A stretch of 64,000 bases of DNA from Palsa-360 sp963710315 (GTDB lineage Bacteria > Acidobacteriota > Terriglobia > Acidiferrales > UBA7541): NCBI GenBank assembly GCA_963710315.1, contig CAVPZW010000008.1, positions 558,001 through 622,000 on the forward strand. The letters run 5' to 3'. This document shows positions 50,925 through 59,381 of this stretch, piece by piece. The notes beneath the pieces are model-generated. The model was not told the DNA's origin, searched no databases, and was given only the letters and a program-made list of their open reading frames with translations. The translations under genes were made by a program, and so were the position numbers. The stretch's first letter is position 1. Every line of letters begins with the position of its first letter.

Positions 50925-51917
50925 CTACCGCCGGTATCCGCCAAATCTGCCGAATCCTCCGTAATATCCAAAGCTAAAGAATGGCGCCGGATAGACAGCG
51001 TACGGATAGCCGTACGCATATGGATATGGGTAGTACGGCGGCGGCACAGGCCTGACCATGCGCGGGCGGCCACGGGGCTGGCGCGAATCGAGGTCCGATT
51101 GCGTCACCGGTTGAAATGCAAACTGACTGTTCGCCGTTGAAATCGTTACGGGCGCCTGCAAGCGGAACGAGAGAACTGTTTCCGGAGGAATCGCGGTTGG
51201 CCTGCCTTGCGTGGACATCACGCCGATGATCCCCGCTGTTGCGCCCAGACCCGCGCCTATTGCTGCTCCTGTGCCACCGCCGGCAATCGCTCCAATCACG
51301 GCGCCAAGTCCAGTCGTGGTTCCCACGGTAGCAACGTTGCGGCCTTGCGAACTTCCGCCGGAAGTTTGATAGAGCTGCGTCTGAAGAGGCATTTGCTGGC
51401 CGTCAACCAGTGTCAAATCCGGCAGATCGACGCCCAACTGCGAAGGATTGCCATGGCCGCCCTTCTTGATGACGGAAACGCGGCCGGTTTGCGCCTGGCC
51501 TCGGCGCGCTACAACCCATCCGTTCACAACAATTGGCTGATCGAGGACGGCGCTGAAACTATCGCCGACGGAATTGCGATCGCTGGAAATCCATTCATCG
51601 ACGCGCACGCGAACTATAGTCCCTGCGGGCAATGTCAAAGTCTGCGGAAGCGTCGGCTGATTGGGCTGCCCTTGCGCTTGGGGATCCGGCTGTCCTTGGG
51701 GCTGTGCGTTCTGCTGTTGTTCCATTTGTTGTCCCCCAGGACCATCCTGCTGTCCCTGGGGTTGCCCCTGAGCTTGAGGATCAGTCTGCACGTCGCTTGG
51801 CTGATTCTGGCGAGCGCCTGCCGGCAGTGCGCCGCCGCAGAACAGAAGCCCTAAACTCAACACCATCAGGGACTTCAAATATCCGTGATACGTCCTGGTT
51901 TTCATCTTGGGGATCAT
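50925..51917 (-). CDS. Secreted low-complexity protein with glycine-zipper segment
   Basis: A 330-residue protein; the ATG at 51917 has AGGAG eight bases upstream. After a signal peptide (to about residue 35) there is a Gln/Pro/Gly-rich stretch of PQAQGQPQGQQ-like repeats (residues 40-85). A beta-rich core follows (LPAGTIVRVRVDEWISSDRNSVGDSFSAVLDQPIVVNG). Next is a glycine zipper, GLGAVIGAIAGGGTGAAIGAGLGATAG, which often marks membrane-associated proteins, and last a Pro/Tyr-rich tail. I do not recognise a named family. Confidence 0.65.
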   Translation of the reverse strand: MIPKMKTRTYHGYLKSLMVLSLGLLFCGGALPAGARQNQPSDVQTDPQAQGQPQGQQDGPGGQQMEQQQNAQPQGQPDPQAQGQPNQPTLPQTLTLPAGTIVRVRVDEWISSDRNSVGDSFSAVLDQPIVVNGWVVARRGQAQTGRVSVIKKGGHGNPSQLGVDLPDLTLVDGQQMPLQTQLYQTSGGSSQGRNVATVGTTTGLGAVIGAIAGGGTGAAIGAGLGATAGIIGVMSTQGRPTAIPPETVLSFRLQAPVTISTANSQFAFQPVTQSDLDSRQPRGRPRMVRPVPPPYYPYPYAYGYPYAVYPAPFFSFGYYGGFGRFGGYRR

Positions 51918-52337
51918 GTTACCGGCTCCTGGCCAGTTAGAATCCGTCAGCCCCCGATAGCTGCGGGTTAAACTTTAAAATCATCAAATAACTCTTTCTA
52001 TTATCTTTGATGGTCGTGCCTTGGGGTTGAGTTGTCCAAGAAGAAAGAGCCGATTTCCGCGAATGACATACGGCGTAATCCATACTTGGCATTGTTCTTC
52101 GAGCGCGCGCCGTGATTCTAAAATCGCCGGGGTAGGTCTATTGGCTGGGGAAAAAACGAATGAACCGCGCCGCGACTGATGCTGAAGCGGAGGCATTGAT
52201 ACAAGAATACAAAAGCATCATTCAGCGCAAAGAACCACGCATGACAGGCACGAATCGTGTCGTGCGTGAATACGGGCCGCATTTCGCCGGCTATTTCGCT
52301 GGCGAAACGCGGCGAGAGTCACTAGAAGTTTTCGTGA
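51918..52337. other. 420-base stretch without a supported gene
   Basis: Between the low-complexity secreted protein and the micro-ORF at 52338 no convincing gene is seen. A rightward frame beginning at 52160 (MNRAATDAEAEALIQEYK) has a GGGGAAAA-type SD and a plausible first 50 residues, but it runs antisense through the micro-ORF and ends in hydrophobic noise. Confidence 0.4.
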
Positions 52338-52403
52338 CTAGGACTTTGATTTGGACTTCTTCGGTTTTTTCTTTTCGCGTTTTGGTGCGTTTTTGTTTGC
52401 CAT
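52338..52403 (-). CDS. Lysine-rich micro-protein (21 residues)
   Basis: A reverse-strand ATG at 52403 opens a 21-residue peptide beginning MANKNAPKREKKKPKK and ending in a Lys/Ser tail, then TAG. Twelve or so residues are basic. I recall short MANKNAPKREKKKPK-like proteins annotated in diverse bacteria, which supports reality, but I cannot search. No SD is visible. A role in nucleic-acid binding would be inference from charge only. Confidence 0.45.
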   Translation of the reverse strand: MANKNAPKREKKKPKKSKSKS

Positions 52404-52552
52404 TTTTATAGTTTGCCACGAATTGCCGCGCTTGGCCAGAGCCAATCAGCCTTAAATCGCAATGTTTCGAGAGAGTCGTAGCCATTGGCCGGACAGCTCG
52501 GGTAAGATGGCGGCTCCGGTATCATCCCAGCAATTTCCCGAGGTCGAGATCC

Positions 52553-54787
52553 ATGCTTTCCAAGTGGTCGTTTGCCGCAGCAACCCTTTGCCTGTTTTCG
52601 GCTGTCTTTCTCGCCGCGCGGGCTGCGTCTCAGGCCGCGCCGCCTGCGCCGTCCGCGCAACAATCCGGCGCGCGGGAGCCAGGGGCCGGGCAATCGGGCT
52701 ATGTGCTGAAGGTAACCACGCGCCTCATTACACTGGATGTGATGGCCACGGATTCGCACGGAAATGCGGTGCGCGACCTCAAGCCCGAGGACTTGCAAAT
52801 ATTCGAGGACCGCAAATCGCCTCAAAAAATTGAGCACTTCGAGTATTTTGAGAATCTGAAACGCACCGGCTCGCCGGACAATTCCGCAAGCGCAATTCGC
52901 AAGGCGGCCGGCGTCATTTCCAATCAGTTGCCGCTTGAACAGTTGAAGATTCCCCCAACCGTATTGTTGATGGACAGGTTGAACACGCAAACGCCCAACC
53001 AGCAGCAGGGGCGCGCGCACATGATCCAATTGCTAAAGAGCCTTCCGCCGGACACTCCGGTTGCCGTTTTTCTCTTGGGAAGTTCCCTGCGAATCTTGCA
53101 GGGGTTTACCAGCGATGGAAAACTTTTGCGAGCCGCTCTGGATCAATCGATTTCCGGGAACTCGATTCAACCGGATCCGCGCAACGACCTCGGTGACACT
53201 TCCAACTACGTGCAGAATCAAACCGCCGGCATGGGCGTGAACCTGGGAGTAGAGGCGCAAGTGGGCGAGATTCAGAATTTCGAGAAGGAAGAGTATTCCC
53301 TGACGGTCGATCTGCGGATGAAGGAAACTCTCGCGGCGCTGACTGAGATTGGGCAATACCTCGGCGGAATCCCCGGGCGCAAAAATCTTATCTGGATTTC
53401 GGAATCGTTTCCGATTTCCATCGTTCCCGACCCGGACACGGGCAACAGCCCGTTTGGCGGAATACGGGAGTACGCCGAGCAGATCAAAAGCGTCGGGAAT
53501 ACGCTGACGGATGCGCAAGTGGCCGTTTACCCAATGGATGTTCGCGGATTGCAGGCGCAGCAATCGCTATCCGCATCTCAAAACATAAATCTTCCGGAGA
53601 CGCGGCTGACCGGGCCTGCGATCGCCAGCCGTTTGAGCGTCGAGGACGCCGATCTGCAGCAAACGCAAGGCACCATGGATGAGCTTGCACAGGATACAGG
53701 CGGAAAGGCCTGCAAGAACGGCAATGATCTTGCTGGCTGCGTCATGACGGCACTGAAGGACAGCTCCTCGTATTACGAAATGTCGTTCTATCCACAGAAT
53801 GTCAAATGGGACGGCAGGTTTCACAAGATTGTGGTGAGGACATCGCGGCCGGGAGTGAAGCTGTCGTATCGCCGCGGTTATTTTGCGTTGGATGCGGCTT
53901 CGCTGTCGAAACAACAGCAGCCCGAGGATCGTCTGCGCCAGGCTTGCGCCGACCAACTGCCTTCGACCGCCATTCCTTTGACCGTACAGCCTCTATCCGC
54001 GGGGTCACTGGGAAGCACGCAAGGCGGCCTGCAATATATGCTCCTGATCTCGGCTGCCGGGCTGAGCTTTACTCAAGAAGGCGATTCGCGCGGCTTGAAT
54101 ATTCGCGTGGCCGACTGCGAGTTCGCCCAGAAGCCCACGGTGTTTCGTGTCAATGAACGGGAAATGCCGAAAAAAGTTTCCAACGAAGTATTCCAGAGCT
54201 GGCAGTCGACCGGAATTCCCGATCACATTGCCTTGATGCCTTCCACGGACACGCGAAGAATCCGCCTGGTGGTTCTTGACGTCTCCTCGGGCCTGACCGG
54301 CGCAATCGATATTCCAGTGCTCCCTTCCGAAATCGCCAAGGCCATGGCCCCTGTTACGCCGCCGGCGCCTGTCGTGACCACTCCCTATGTGGAATTGCCG
54401 GATAAAGTAAAAGGGCCTTCACAACCCAGAGTCCTGGAGTCTCTGACATTCCATTTGAATCCAACCGTTTCGGGGACTCTCGACTGGAAGGGCGACAGTT
54501 TGGTTTATCAGCAAGCGGGAGACATGCCGATGGATAAGTCCGCGGGCGGATTTTCCAGTTACGCTTTCGGCGGCAGATTTCATTGCCAGGATGGACATTT
54601 TGTTGCCGTGGACGCCGCGGATGGCGAGCCGGCCTTGCACTTTACGTTTCACAACCATAGCGGAAAAGTTGTCCTTGTGGATGTGAAGGGTGAGCAGCCC
54701 GTCTATTTGGGCGACCTCCCCGTCGATTCCAGCGCACAATCGTTCTTCGATCAGGTGTGGAAGTCGAGCCACTGCCAGGCGCAGTAA
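52553..54787 (+). CDS. Secreted VWFA-related Acidobacteriota-type protein
   Basis: A 744-residue protein; GAGG lies 9 bases before the ATG. A signal peptide (to about residue 27) precedes VTTRLITLDVMATDSHGNAVRDLKPEDLQIFEDRK, the hallmark N-terminal segment of the VWFA-related family expanded in Acidobacteriota. The VWA-like domain follows: PPTVLLMDRLNT in the MIDAS position, VAVFLLGSSLRILQGFT, then RKNLIWISESFPI. The strict DxSxS MIDAS is degenerate (DRLNT). The C-terminal 300 residues are beta-rich and unassigned. It is probably periplasmic or surface-located, with unknown function. Confidence 0.85.
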   Translation: MLSKWSFAAATLCLFSAVFLAARAASQAAPPAPSAQQSGAREPGAGQSGYVLKVTTRLITLDVMATDSHGNAVRDLKPEDLQIFEDRKSPQKIEHFEYFENLKRTGSPDNSASAIRKAAGVISNQLPLEQLKIPPTVLLMDRLNTQTPNQQQGRAHMIQLLKSLPPDTPVAVFLLGSSLRILQGFTSDGKLLRAALDQSISGNSIQPDPRNDLGDTSNYVQNQTAGMGVNLGVEAQVGEIQNFEKEEYSLTVDLRMKETLAALTEIGQYLGGIPGRKNLIWISESFPISIVPDPDTGNSPFGGIREYAEQIKSVGNTLTDAQVAVYPMDVRGLQAQQSLSASQNINLPETRLTGPAIASRLSVEDADLQQTQGTMDELAQDTGGKACKNGNDLAGCVMTALKDSSSYYEMSFYPQNVKWDGRFHKIVVRTSRPGVKLSYRRGYFALDAASLSKQQQPEDRLRQACADQLPSTAIPLTVQPLSAGSLGSTQGGLQYMLLISAAGLSFTQEGDSRGLNIRVADCEFAQKPTVFRVNEREMPKKVSNEVFQSWQSTGIPDHIALMPSTDTRRIRLVVLDVSSGLTGAIDIPVLPSEIAKAMAPVTPPAPVVTTPYVELPDKVKGPSQPRVLESLTFHLNPTVSGTLDWKGDSLVYQQAGDMPMDKSAGGFSSYAFGGRFHCQDGHFVAVDAADGEPALHFTFHNHSGKVVLVDVKGEQPVYLGDLPVDSSAQSFFDQVWKSSHCQAQ

Positions 54788-54831
54788 ATTTCAACGCAAT
54801 CCGCAATGAATCATCTTCACGCCACAAACTT

Positions 54832-54930
54832 CCCCGGGTCTGAAGACCCGGGCTGCAGCATTAGCTTGGCGCACAGCCAAGCGCACATGAATGCAGACTT
54901 TTGTAGCCCGCCTCTTCAGCGGCGGGGATT
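54832..54930. repeat. Double-hairpin repeat, copy J
   Basis: CCCGGGTCTGAAGACCCGGGCTGC and, 47 bases later, GTAGCCCGCCTCTTCAGCGGCGGGGA. As in copy F, the two halves carry different stems. One foot is mutated (CTGC for CTAC) and the right stem has one mismatch, suggesting decay. Confidence 0.7.
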
Positions 54931-54955
54931 TCTTCTCGCTACGAGAAATTCAAGC

Positions 54956-54969
54956 TAGAATCGCCATCC
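54956..54969 (+). promoter_or_regulatory. -10-like element giving a probable leaderless mRNA for the DUF72 gene
   Basis: TAGAAT at 54956-54961 is followed by eight bases and the ATG at 54970. No SD is present. The spacing equals that before the deoxynucleoside kinase. The -35 is not convincing. Confidence 0.35.
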
Positions 54970-55797
54970 ATGGTTTTCGAACCCGAATCCAGTATTCGCC
55001 TAGGCACGTCCGCGTTCACTGCGGCCGGATGGGAAGGCACATTCTATCCAGCCGGGATGAAACCGGCGGAGTTCCTCAGCTACTACGCCACGAAATTTGA
55101 CACCGTGGAAGTGGACAGCACGTTTTACCGCACGCCGGCGATATCGACCGTGAAGGGCTGGTACGCCAAGACTCCTCCCGGATTTTTGTTTGCGGCAAAA
55201 GTGCCGCAACTCATCACGCACGAAAAAATACTGCTGGATTGCGACCAGGATTTCCGCGCTTTTCTGAAAGCCATGGATTGTCTCGGCGAAAAACTGGGGC
55301 CGCTGCTCCTGCAATTCGGTTACTTCAACAAGAGTGCCTTCGCTGGCGTGAACGAATTTCTGGCGCGGCTTGTGCCGTTTCTCAAGAAAATACCCAAGGG
55401 CTATCGCTTCGCCGTGGAAATCCGCAACAAAAATTGGTTGGTGCCCGCGTTTGTAGAGGCGCTAAGAGAGCGCCACGTCGCACTCGCGCTTGTGGACCAC
55501 GCCTGGATGCCGCGCCCCAAGCAGCAATTCGAGCGCTTCGACCCCATCACCGCGGATTTCACCTATGTGCGCTGGCTTGGAGACCGCAAAGGGATCGAGG
55601 AAAAAACCAAGACGTGGAACAAAATTATCGTGGATCGAACGGCGGACCTCGTCGAATGGGTCGAGGTTTTGAAGAAAGTTCAGCAGCGAAAAATTCAAAT
55701 TCTGGCATTCGCCAACAATCATTACGCGGGATACGGCCCCGGGACGATCGAAGAGTTCAAGAAACTTTGGCGAGTTGCGGGCGCGTCCCGCCCGTGA
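54970..55797 (+). CDS. DUF72 (YecE-like) protein
   Basis: A 275-residue TIM-barrel-like protein. DUF72 marks are IRLGTSAFTAAGWEGTFYPAGMK, FLSYYATKFDTVEVDSTFYRTP, PGFLFAAKVPQLITHEK, FAVEIRNKNWL, TYVRWLGDR and FANNHYAGYGPGTIEEFKKL. The conserved Asn, His and Tyr in NNHYAG are probably in the active site. The family is widespread and uncharacterised. The stop is five bases from that of the convergent MFS gene. Confidence 0.9.
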   Translation: MVFEPESSIRLGTSAFTAAGWEGTFYPAGMKPAEFLSYYATKFDTVEVDSTFYRTPAISTVKGWYAKTPPGFLFAAKVPQLITHEKILLDCDQDFRAFLKAMDCLGEKLGPLLLQFGYFNKSAFAGVNEFLARLVPFLKKIPKGYRFAVEIRNKNWLVPAFVEALRERHVALALVDHAWMPRPKQQFERFDPITADFTYVRWLGDRKGIEEKTKTWNKIIVDRTADLVEWVEVLKKVQQRKIQILAFANNHYAGYGPGTIEEFKKLWRVAGASRP

Positions 55798-55802
55798 AAT
55801 CT

Positions 55803-57164
55803 TCAGTGCATCACGGCTGATTCTTCAGCGAGTCCGGCTTGTTTCTGCTCCGAGGGCGCATTGCCGCGCTGGCGCAGGCTGGCAAAGGTTGCCGCCGCGG
55901 CGCACAGCGCGGGAATCGATCCGGCAAGCAAAATTTCTCGCGGGCTCCAATCCAGTTTCAGCATCAAGCCGCCAAGCATGGGCCCCACAATCGAGCCGAT
56001 GCGGCCGACGCCGAGGCACCAGCCGATTCCCGTGGATCGAATGGAAGTCGGATAGAACGTGGCGGCGACGGCGGAAAGCCCTCCCTGCGCGCCCTGCACA
56101 GCGAACCCCAAAAAGAACGTGATTGCCATGGTAAGCGCAAACGAAGTCGAATAGGCCAGCGAGGCGATCAGCAGAGTGGTGCAGGCGAACTCGATCAGCA
56201 GCACCGTGAACGCGCCCCAGCGGTTCATCAAACTTCCCTCGACGAACGATCCGGCAATGCCGCTGAGGCTAAACAGCATGATCGCCGTAGCGCCCGCGGA
56301 AACCGGGTAGCCTGTCTGGCGAAGCAGGGCGGGCAGCCAGAACACCACAAAATATAAAATCAAAAGATTCATGAAATAGGGAATCCACAGCAGAATCGTT
56401 CCGGCCGCGCGGCCTTCCGTAAAGAGGTTGACTACGGGAGCTTTTCTTCGCTGGTCCTGCTGCTCGGAGCGGGAAATCGGGGCATCCGCAAGGTCGGGCG
56501 AAATCCGCGCCAGGATTTTTGAGATTTTTCGCTGATTCGCGCCGGACACTTCCAGGTAGCGCACCGATTCTGGAAGAATTACGATCAGCAGCACGGTCAG
56601 AGTCAGCGGCAGGACTCCTCCCGCATAAAAGACCGATTGCCAGCCCCAGCGCGGAAGCATCACAGCGCTCACTCGAGTCGCGAGGACGGTGCCGGTGGGC
56701 ATTCCGCAAAACATAATGCCCACAATCACGGTGAGCAAACGTTTCGGCGCGTATTCGGACATCAGCGCCACGGAATTGGAGAGCGCACCGCCGAGGCCCA
56801 GGCCGGTCAGGAATCGGCAGGCGAGGAGTTCGTTGAAAGTAGTGCATCGCGCCGTGAGCATGGCGAACATTCCGAAGATCAGCGTGCAAGCCACGATCGG
56901 CCATTTGCGGCCCAGGCGGTCGGCGATGGGACCGGACAGCATGGAGGAGATCATCAAGCCGATCAGCGCGAAAACGAAGATGGGGCCAAAGTTCTTGATG
57001 GGGATGTGCAGGGATTCGGCGATGGACGGTGCGAGGAAACCGATGCTCTGGGTATCGAACCCGTCCAGCACGATGACCGTGCCGCACAGCGCCATGGTCC
57101 AAATCTGATAGCGGCCCATGGATCGCTTGTCGATAATTTCACTGATGGTTGGAGCGCGTTCCAT
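55803..57164 (-). CDS. MFS transporter, aromatic acid:H+ symporter (AAHS) type
   Basis: A 453-residue protein. The ATG at 57164 has GGGAG five bases upstream; a TTG four codons earlier has no SD. TM1 reads LCGTVIVLDGFDTQSIGFLAPSI, the DGFDxQ signature of PcaK/BenK-type aromatic-acid importers. The loop motif GPIADRLGRKWPI follows. A central loop of about 50 residues (LARISPDLADAPISR...) separates the two six-helix halves. A carboxylic or aromatic acid substrate is likely. Confidence 0.88.
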   Translation of the reverse strand: MERAPTISEIIDKRSMGRYQIWTMALCGTVIVLDGFDTQSIGFLAPSIAESLHIPIKNFGPIFVFALIGLMISSMLSGPIADRLGRKWPIVACTLIFGMFAMLTARCTTFNELLACRFLTGLGLGGALSNSVALMSEYAPKRLLTVIVGIMFCGMPTGTVLATRVSAVMLPRWGWQSVFYAGGVLPLTLTVLLIVILPESVRYLEVSGANQRKISKILARISPDLADAPISRSEQQDQRRKAPVVNLFTEGRAAGTILLWIPYFMNLLILYFVVFWLPALLRQTGYPVSAGATAIMLFSLSGIAGSFVEGSLMNRWGAFTVLLIEFACTTLLIASLAYSTSFALTMAITFFLGFAVQGAQGGLSAVAATFYPTSIRSTGIGWCLGVGRIGSIVGPMLGGLMLKLDWSPREILLAGSIPALCAAAATFASLRQRGNAPSEQKQAGLAEESAVMH

Positions 57165-57341
57165 TCCTTCTCCCAATTTTGCATTTTGTCAGATTGTTTG
57201 TGAGGGCAGGATACTACTGTTTCATGGGGGAATGGTAGCGGGATTCTAGCTTTTGGATCTCGAATGGATTTGAGAAATGGGCCGACTTCCCAGCGTCACG
57301 TTTGGACCCGTGACGAATTTCTGAGTCTGATTTGTGCGGGG

Positions 57342-57379
57342 AAAAAGCCCCATCCTTCATAAAGGGCGTGAAGGATGGG
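57342..57379 (-). terminator. Rho-independent terminator of the leftward secreted-protein gene
   Basis: On the reverse strand a ten-pair stem (CCCATCCTTC / GAAGGATGGG) is followed by GC and five T. It begins 45 bases beyond the stop of the gene at 57424-58206. Confidence 0.8.
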
Positions 57380-57423
57380 ACACCCAGAGATGCTTGCTCA
57401 ATTGGAATTGTAGAATCTTCCGG

Positions 57424-58206
57424 CTACGGAACAATGGTGACGGCTTCTTTCATCATTCCGAAATTGGCGCTTCCCGCATCCATGGAGAGCACTTGCAATT
57501 CCATCGGTCCAGCCGCGGTGGCGGGCACGTCGGCGTGAAAAGTGTTCTGCACTCCCGCATAGGTCATTGGAATTTCCGATTGCACTTTGCCGTCGCGCAA
57601 AAGCCGCGCGACCACGTGGATTTTATTTGCGTCCCACAGGCCGTCGGGATCCGTCGGACAACCGCAGGCCATGGTAATCGTGGCGCGAACTTCAAAGGGC
57701 GATCCCGCCTTGACCTTGGCATCCGGCAGCGGCGCAACCGCTGTGACGATGAAGCCATGAATCTCCAAGAGAATCCCTTCCCCGAGCACGTCTTCGCCAG
57801 GTATCAGAAGAAGAGTTTTTGAGGAGCGTTGCGTGGCCTGCGCGTTTCCCAGCGGTCCTTCCGCCGAAACTTCCACGACGGTCGGTTTGTCCAGGTGCAG
57901 CACGGCCAGGAAGCCTGAGGTGTCGCCCGAACCATAGACAGCCATCCCGCGCGTGTGCGGCTTCTTCATGATCACGTCCGTATCGCCCGTGCCGCCTTGC
58001 TGCATTCCCTGTGCGAGGATTTCCCCGGTGGCGGCGTCCTTGACGGTGATCCGCGCGCCGCCCACATGCGTGCCAATAACTTTTGCATCGCGCGCCACGG
58101 CGCGAATCATGACCTTGGTTTCCTTGGCTCCAGTTTGAGCAAATAGTGGCGAGGCTACAATTAGAAAGGCAAATACAATCGCACTGAACAGCGCTCGATT
58201 TTTCAT
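57424..58206 (-). CDS. Secreted hypothetical protein
   Basis: A 260-residue protein; the ATG at 58206 has GGAGG six bases upstream. A signal peptide (to about residue 24, SPLFAQ) is followed by a beta-rich body: GGARITVKDAATGEILAQGMQQGGTGDTDVIM, then LEIHGFIVTAVAPLPDAKVKAGSPFEVRATITMACGCPTDPDGLWDANKI. The CGCPTDPDG motif is distinctive. No family name is recognised. The two Ig- or transthyretin-like halves suggest an exported binding protein. Confidence 0.65.
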   Translation of the reverse strand: MKNRALFSAIVFAFLIVASPLFAQTGAKETKVMIRAVARDAKVIGTHVGGARITVKDAATGEILAQGMQQGGTGDTDVIMKKPHTRGMAVYGSGDTSGFLAVLHLDKPTVVEVSAEGPLGNAQATQRSSKTLLLIPGEDVLGEGILLEIHGFIVTAVAPLPDAKVKAGSPFEVRATITMACGCPTDPDGLWDANKIHVVARLLRDGKVQSEIPMTYAGVQNTFHADVPATAAGPMELQVLSMDAGSANFGMMKEAVTIVP

Positions 58207-58387
58207 GGGTATCCTCCGTTGACTCGACAAACGATATCACAATTCCTTGTAGCAGAGATGCCTCTGCTTTGCGCAAATCGTCCTCCGTCATGCGGTAGAC
58301 GATGTCCGACACGCGAGCGTATGATTTGTTCCGGTCGGAAATCGCGCGGACGATTTTCTTGCCGCCGCGAAAAAGGAAGGGAATATG

Positions 58388-59095
58388 ATGAGCGAATTCT
58401 CGCGCAGAACTTTATTGGGTGGGGCGGTTGCGGCGGCCGCCTCTACCATGTGGAACGAACCTGTGCATGCCCAATACGTGTGGCAAAAGACGGACTGGCA
58501 GCAGGCCGCGGAGTTTGACGCGCTGACGCATTCGCCGCGCCGCATCAAGCAGGTGATCCACAGCTATGCCATTAACGATGGCAGGTTCCTGAGAAATGCA
58601 AAGAACTCGCTCAATGGCCTTCATTTCGGCGCGGGCATTCCCTCCGACCAGATTCAAATCGTCTGCGCATTGAACGGACCGGCCAACATGTTGAATTGCA
58701 CGGATTACGTTTGGCAGAAATATCGAATTGGAGAATTGGAAAAAGAAAAGGACCCTGCCACGGGAGAGCCTGCCACGCGCAATCTTTATTATCCGAGCAA
58801 GGCGGGCCCGTCGCTGAAATATGCATCCGACGATCCCAGCAATCCCGATTCCGCCTATCAAGATGTTAGCGTGCAAGGCCTGCAGGCTCGCGGCGTGCGA
58901 TTCATCAGTTGCCACTCTTCCATCGAGGAAGCGGCTCGGGGGATCATTAAACAATTCGGTTTGCAGGCGCAGCCGGAGGAAATCGCCAAGGATATTCAAG
59001 CGCACATTCTGCCCGGAGTCATCCTCGTGCCTGCGTTATCAGCGGCGCTTGCCATGCTGCAAGGGGAAGGGCGCTACAGCTATATGTCCCCGTAA
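58388..59095 (+). CDS. Tat-exported DsrE-like protein
   Basis: About 235 residues; ATG codons at 58385 and 58388 both follow AAGGAAGGG. A twin-arginine signal, SRRTLLGGAVAAAAS, ends near VHAQ. The body reads KQVIHSYAINDGRFLRNAKNSLNGLHFG, IQIVCALNGPANMLN, a Cys-containing GVRFISCHSSIEEAARG and VPALSAALAMLQGEGRYSYM. These resemble DsrE/DsrF-like sulfur-carrier folds, in which the late Cys may bind sulfur. Its position before a sulfur-related operon supports the link. The family call is by pattern only. Confidence 0.65.
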   Translation: MSEFSRRTLLGGAVAAAASTMWNEPVHAQYVWQKTDWQQAAEFDALTHSPRRIKQVIHSYAINDGRFLRNAKNSLNGLHFGAGIPSDQIQIVCALNGPANMLNCTDYVWQKYRIGELEKEKDPATGEPATRNLYYPSKAGPSLKYASDDPSNPDSAYQDVSVQGLQARGVRFISCHSSIEEAARGIIKQFGLQAQPEEIAKDIQAHILPGVILVPALSAALAMLQGEGRYSYMSP

Positions 59096-59104
59096 GAAAC
59101 GAAA

Positions 59105-59133
59105 TTGACGCCCGCGCGGCAGGAAAGTATAAT
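59105..59133 (+). promoter_or_regulatory. Consensus sigma-70 promoter of the cysteine-rich leader
   Basis: TTGACG (59105-59110) and a perfect TATAAT (59128-59133) with the ideal 17-base spacer: one mismatch in twelve positions. Transcription should start about seven bases after the -10, at or next to the A of the leader ATG (59141). The promoter begins ten bases after the DsrE-like stop. Confidence 0.8.
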
Positions 59134-59140
59134 CCCGCGC

Positions 59141-59233
59141 ATGATTCGCCGTGCTCTTGATACCCGTCGCTGCTTGCCGTGTTGTTGCACGGCCAACAGC
59201 TCGTGTCTGGGCGCGGTCCGAATGTCTTTGTAA
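59141..59233 (+). CDS. Cysteine-rich leader peptide (30 codons), probably leaderless
   Basis: The ORF starts MIRRALDTRRCLPCCC and ends at a TAA at 59231. Cysteines lie at positions 11, 14, 15, 16 and 22, so five of 30 codons are Cys and three are consecutive. There is no SD, but the promoter places the mRNA 5' end at the ATG. The three Cys codons fall at the loop of a hairpin, GCCGTG-TTGTTG-CACGGC (59176-59193). Arg pairs followed by Cys runs resemble leader peptides known to attenuate sulfur genes in mycobacteria. It probably acts in cis through ribosome stalling. Confidence 0.6.
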   Translation: MIRRALDTRRCLPCCCTANSSCLGAVRMSL

Positions 59234-59303
59234 CTGCAATCAAAATTCGGAATGAGACTCCCGGTCATCGGCGAAAAGCCAGTGAGCGGGATTTTTTGTT
59301 TTT
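59203..59303 (+). terminator. Attenuator: competing stems and intrinsic terminator
   Basis: An intrinsic terminator stem runs 59259-59291 (TCCCG...CGGGA outside, CATCGGC-GAAAA-GCCAGTG inside, two mismatches), followed by TTTTTTGTTTTT. Upstream, GTGTCTGGG (59203-59211) can pair with CCCGGTCAT (59260-59268), the terminator's left arm, giving a possible antiterminator. TCCGAAT/ATTCGGA (59217-59223, 59245-59251) forms a further exact stem around the leader stop codon. Pairings were found by eye, not by folding. Confidence 0.6.
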
Positions 59304-59381
59304 GGGCGGCCTCCCGTAACGTGTCCGCGAAATGGGCGACACAGCGGCCTGCCGCTTGAGTCATAAAGGAGAAACTCCGTG

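Noticed and set aside
52160..52411. Rightward 83-residue ORF with a possible SD
   Set aside because: It runs antisense through the lysine-rich micro-ORF, ends in unstructured hydrophobic sequence and has no recognisable domain. Kept only as a weak alternative.
59019..59243. Reverse-strand short ORFs over the leader region
   Set aside because: No SD, and they run antisense to a consensus promoter and the Cys-rich leader. The rightward reading explains promoter, ORF and terminator together.
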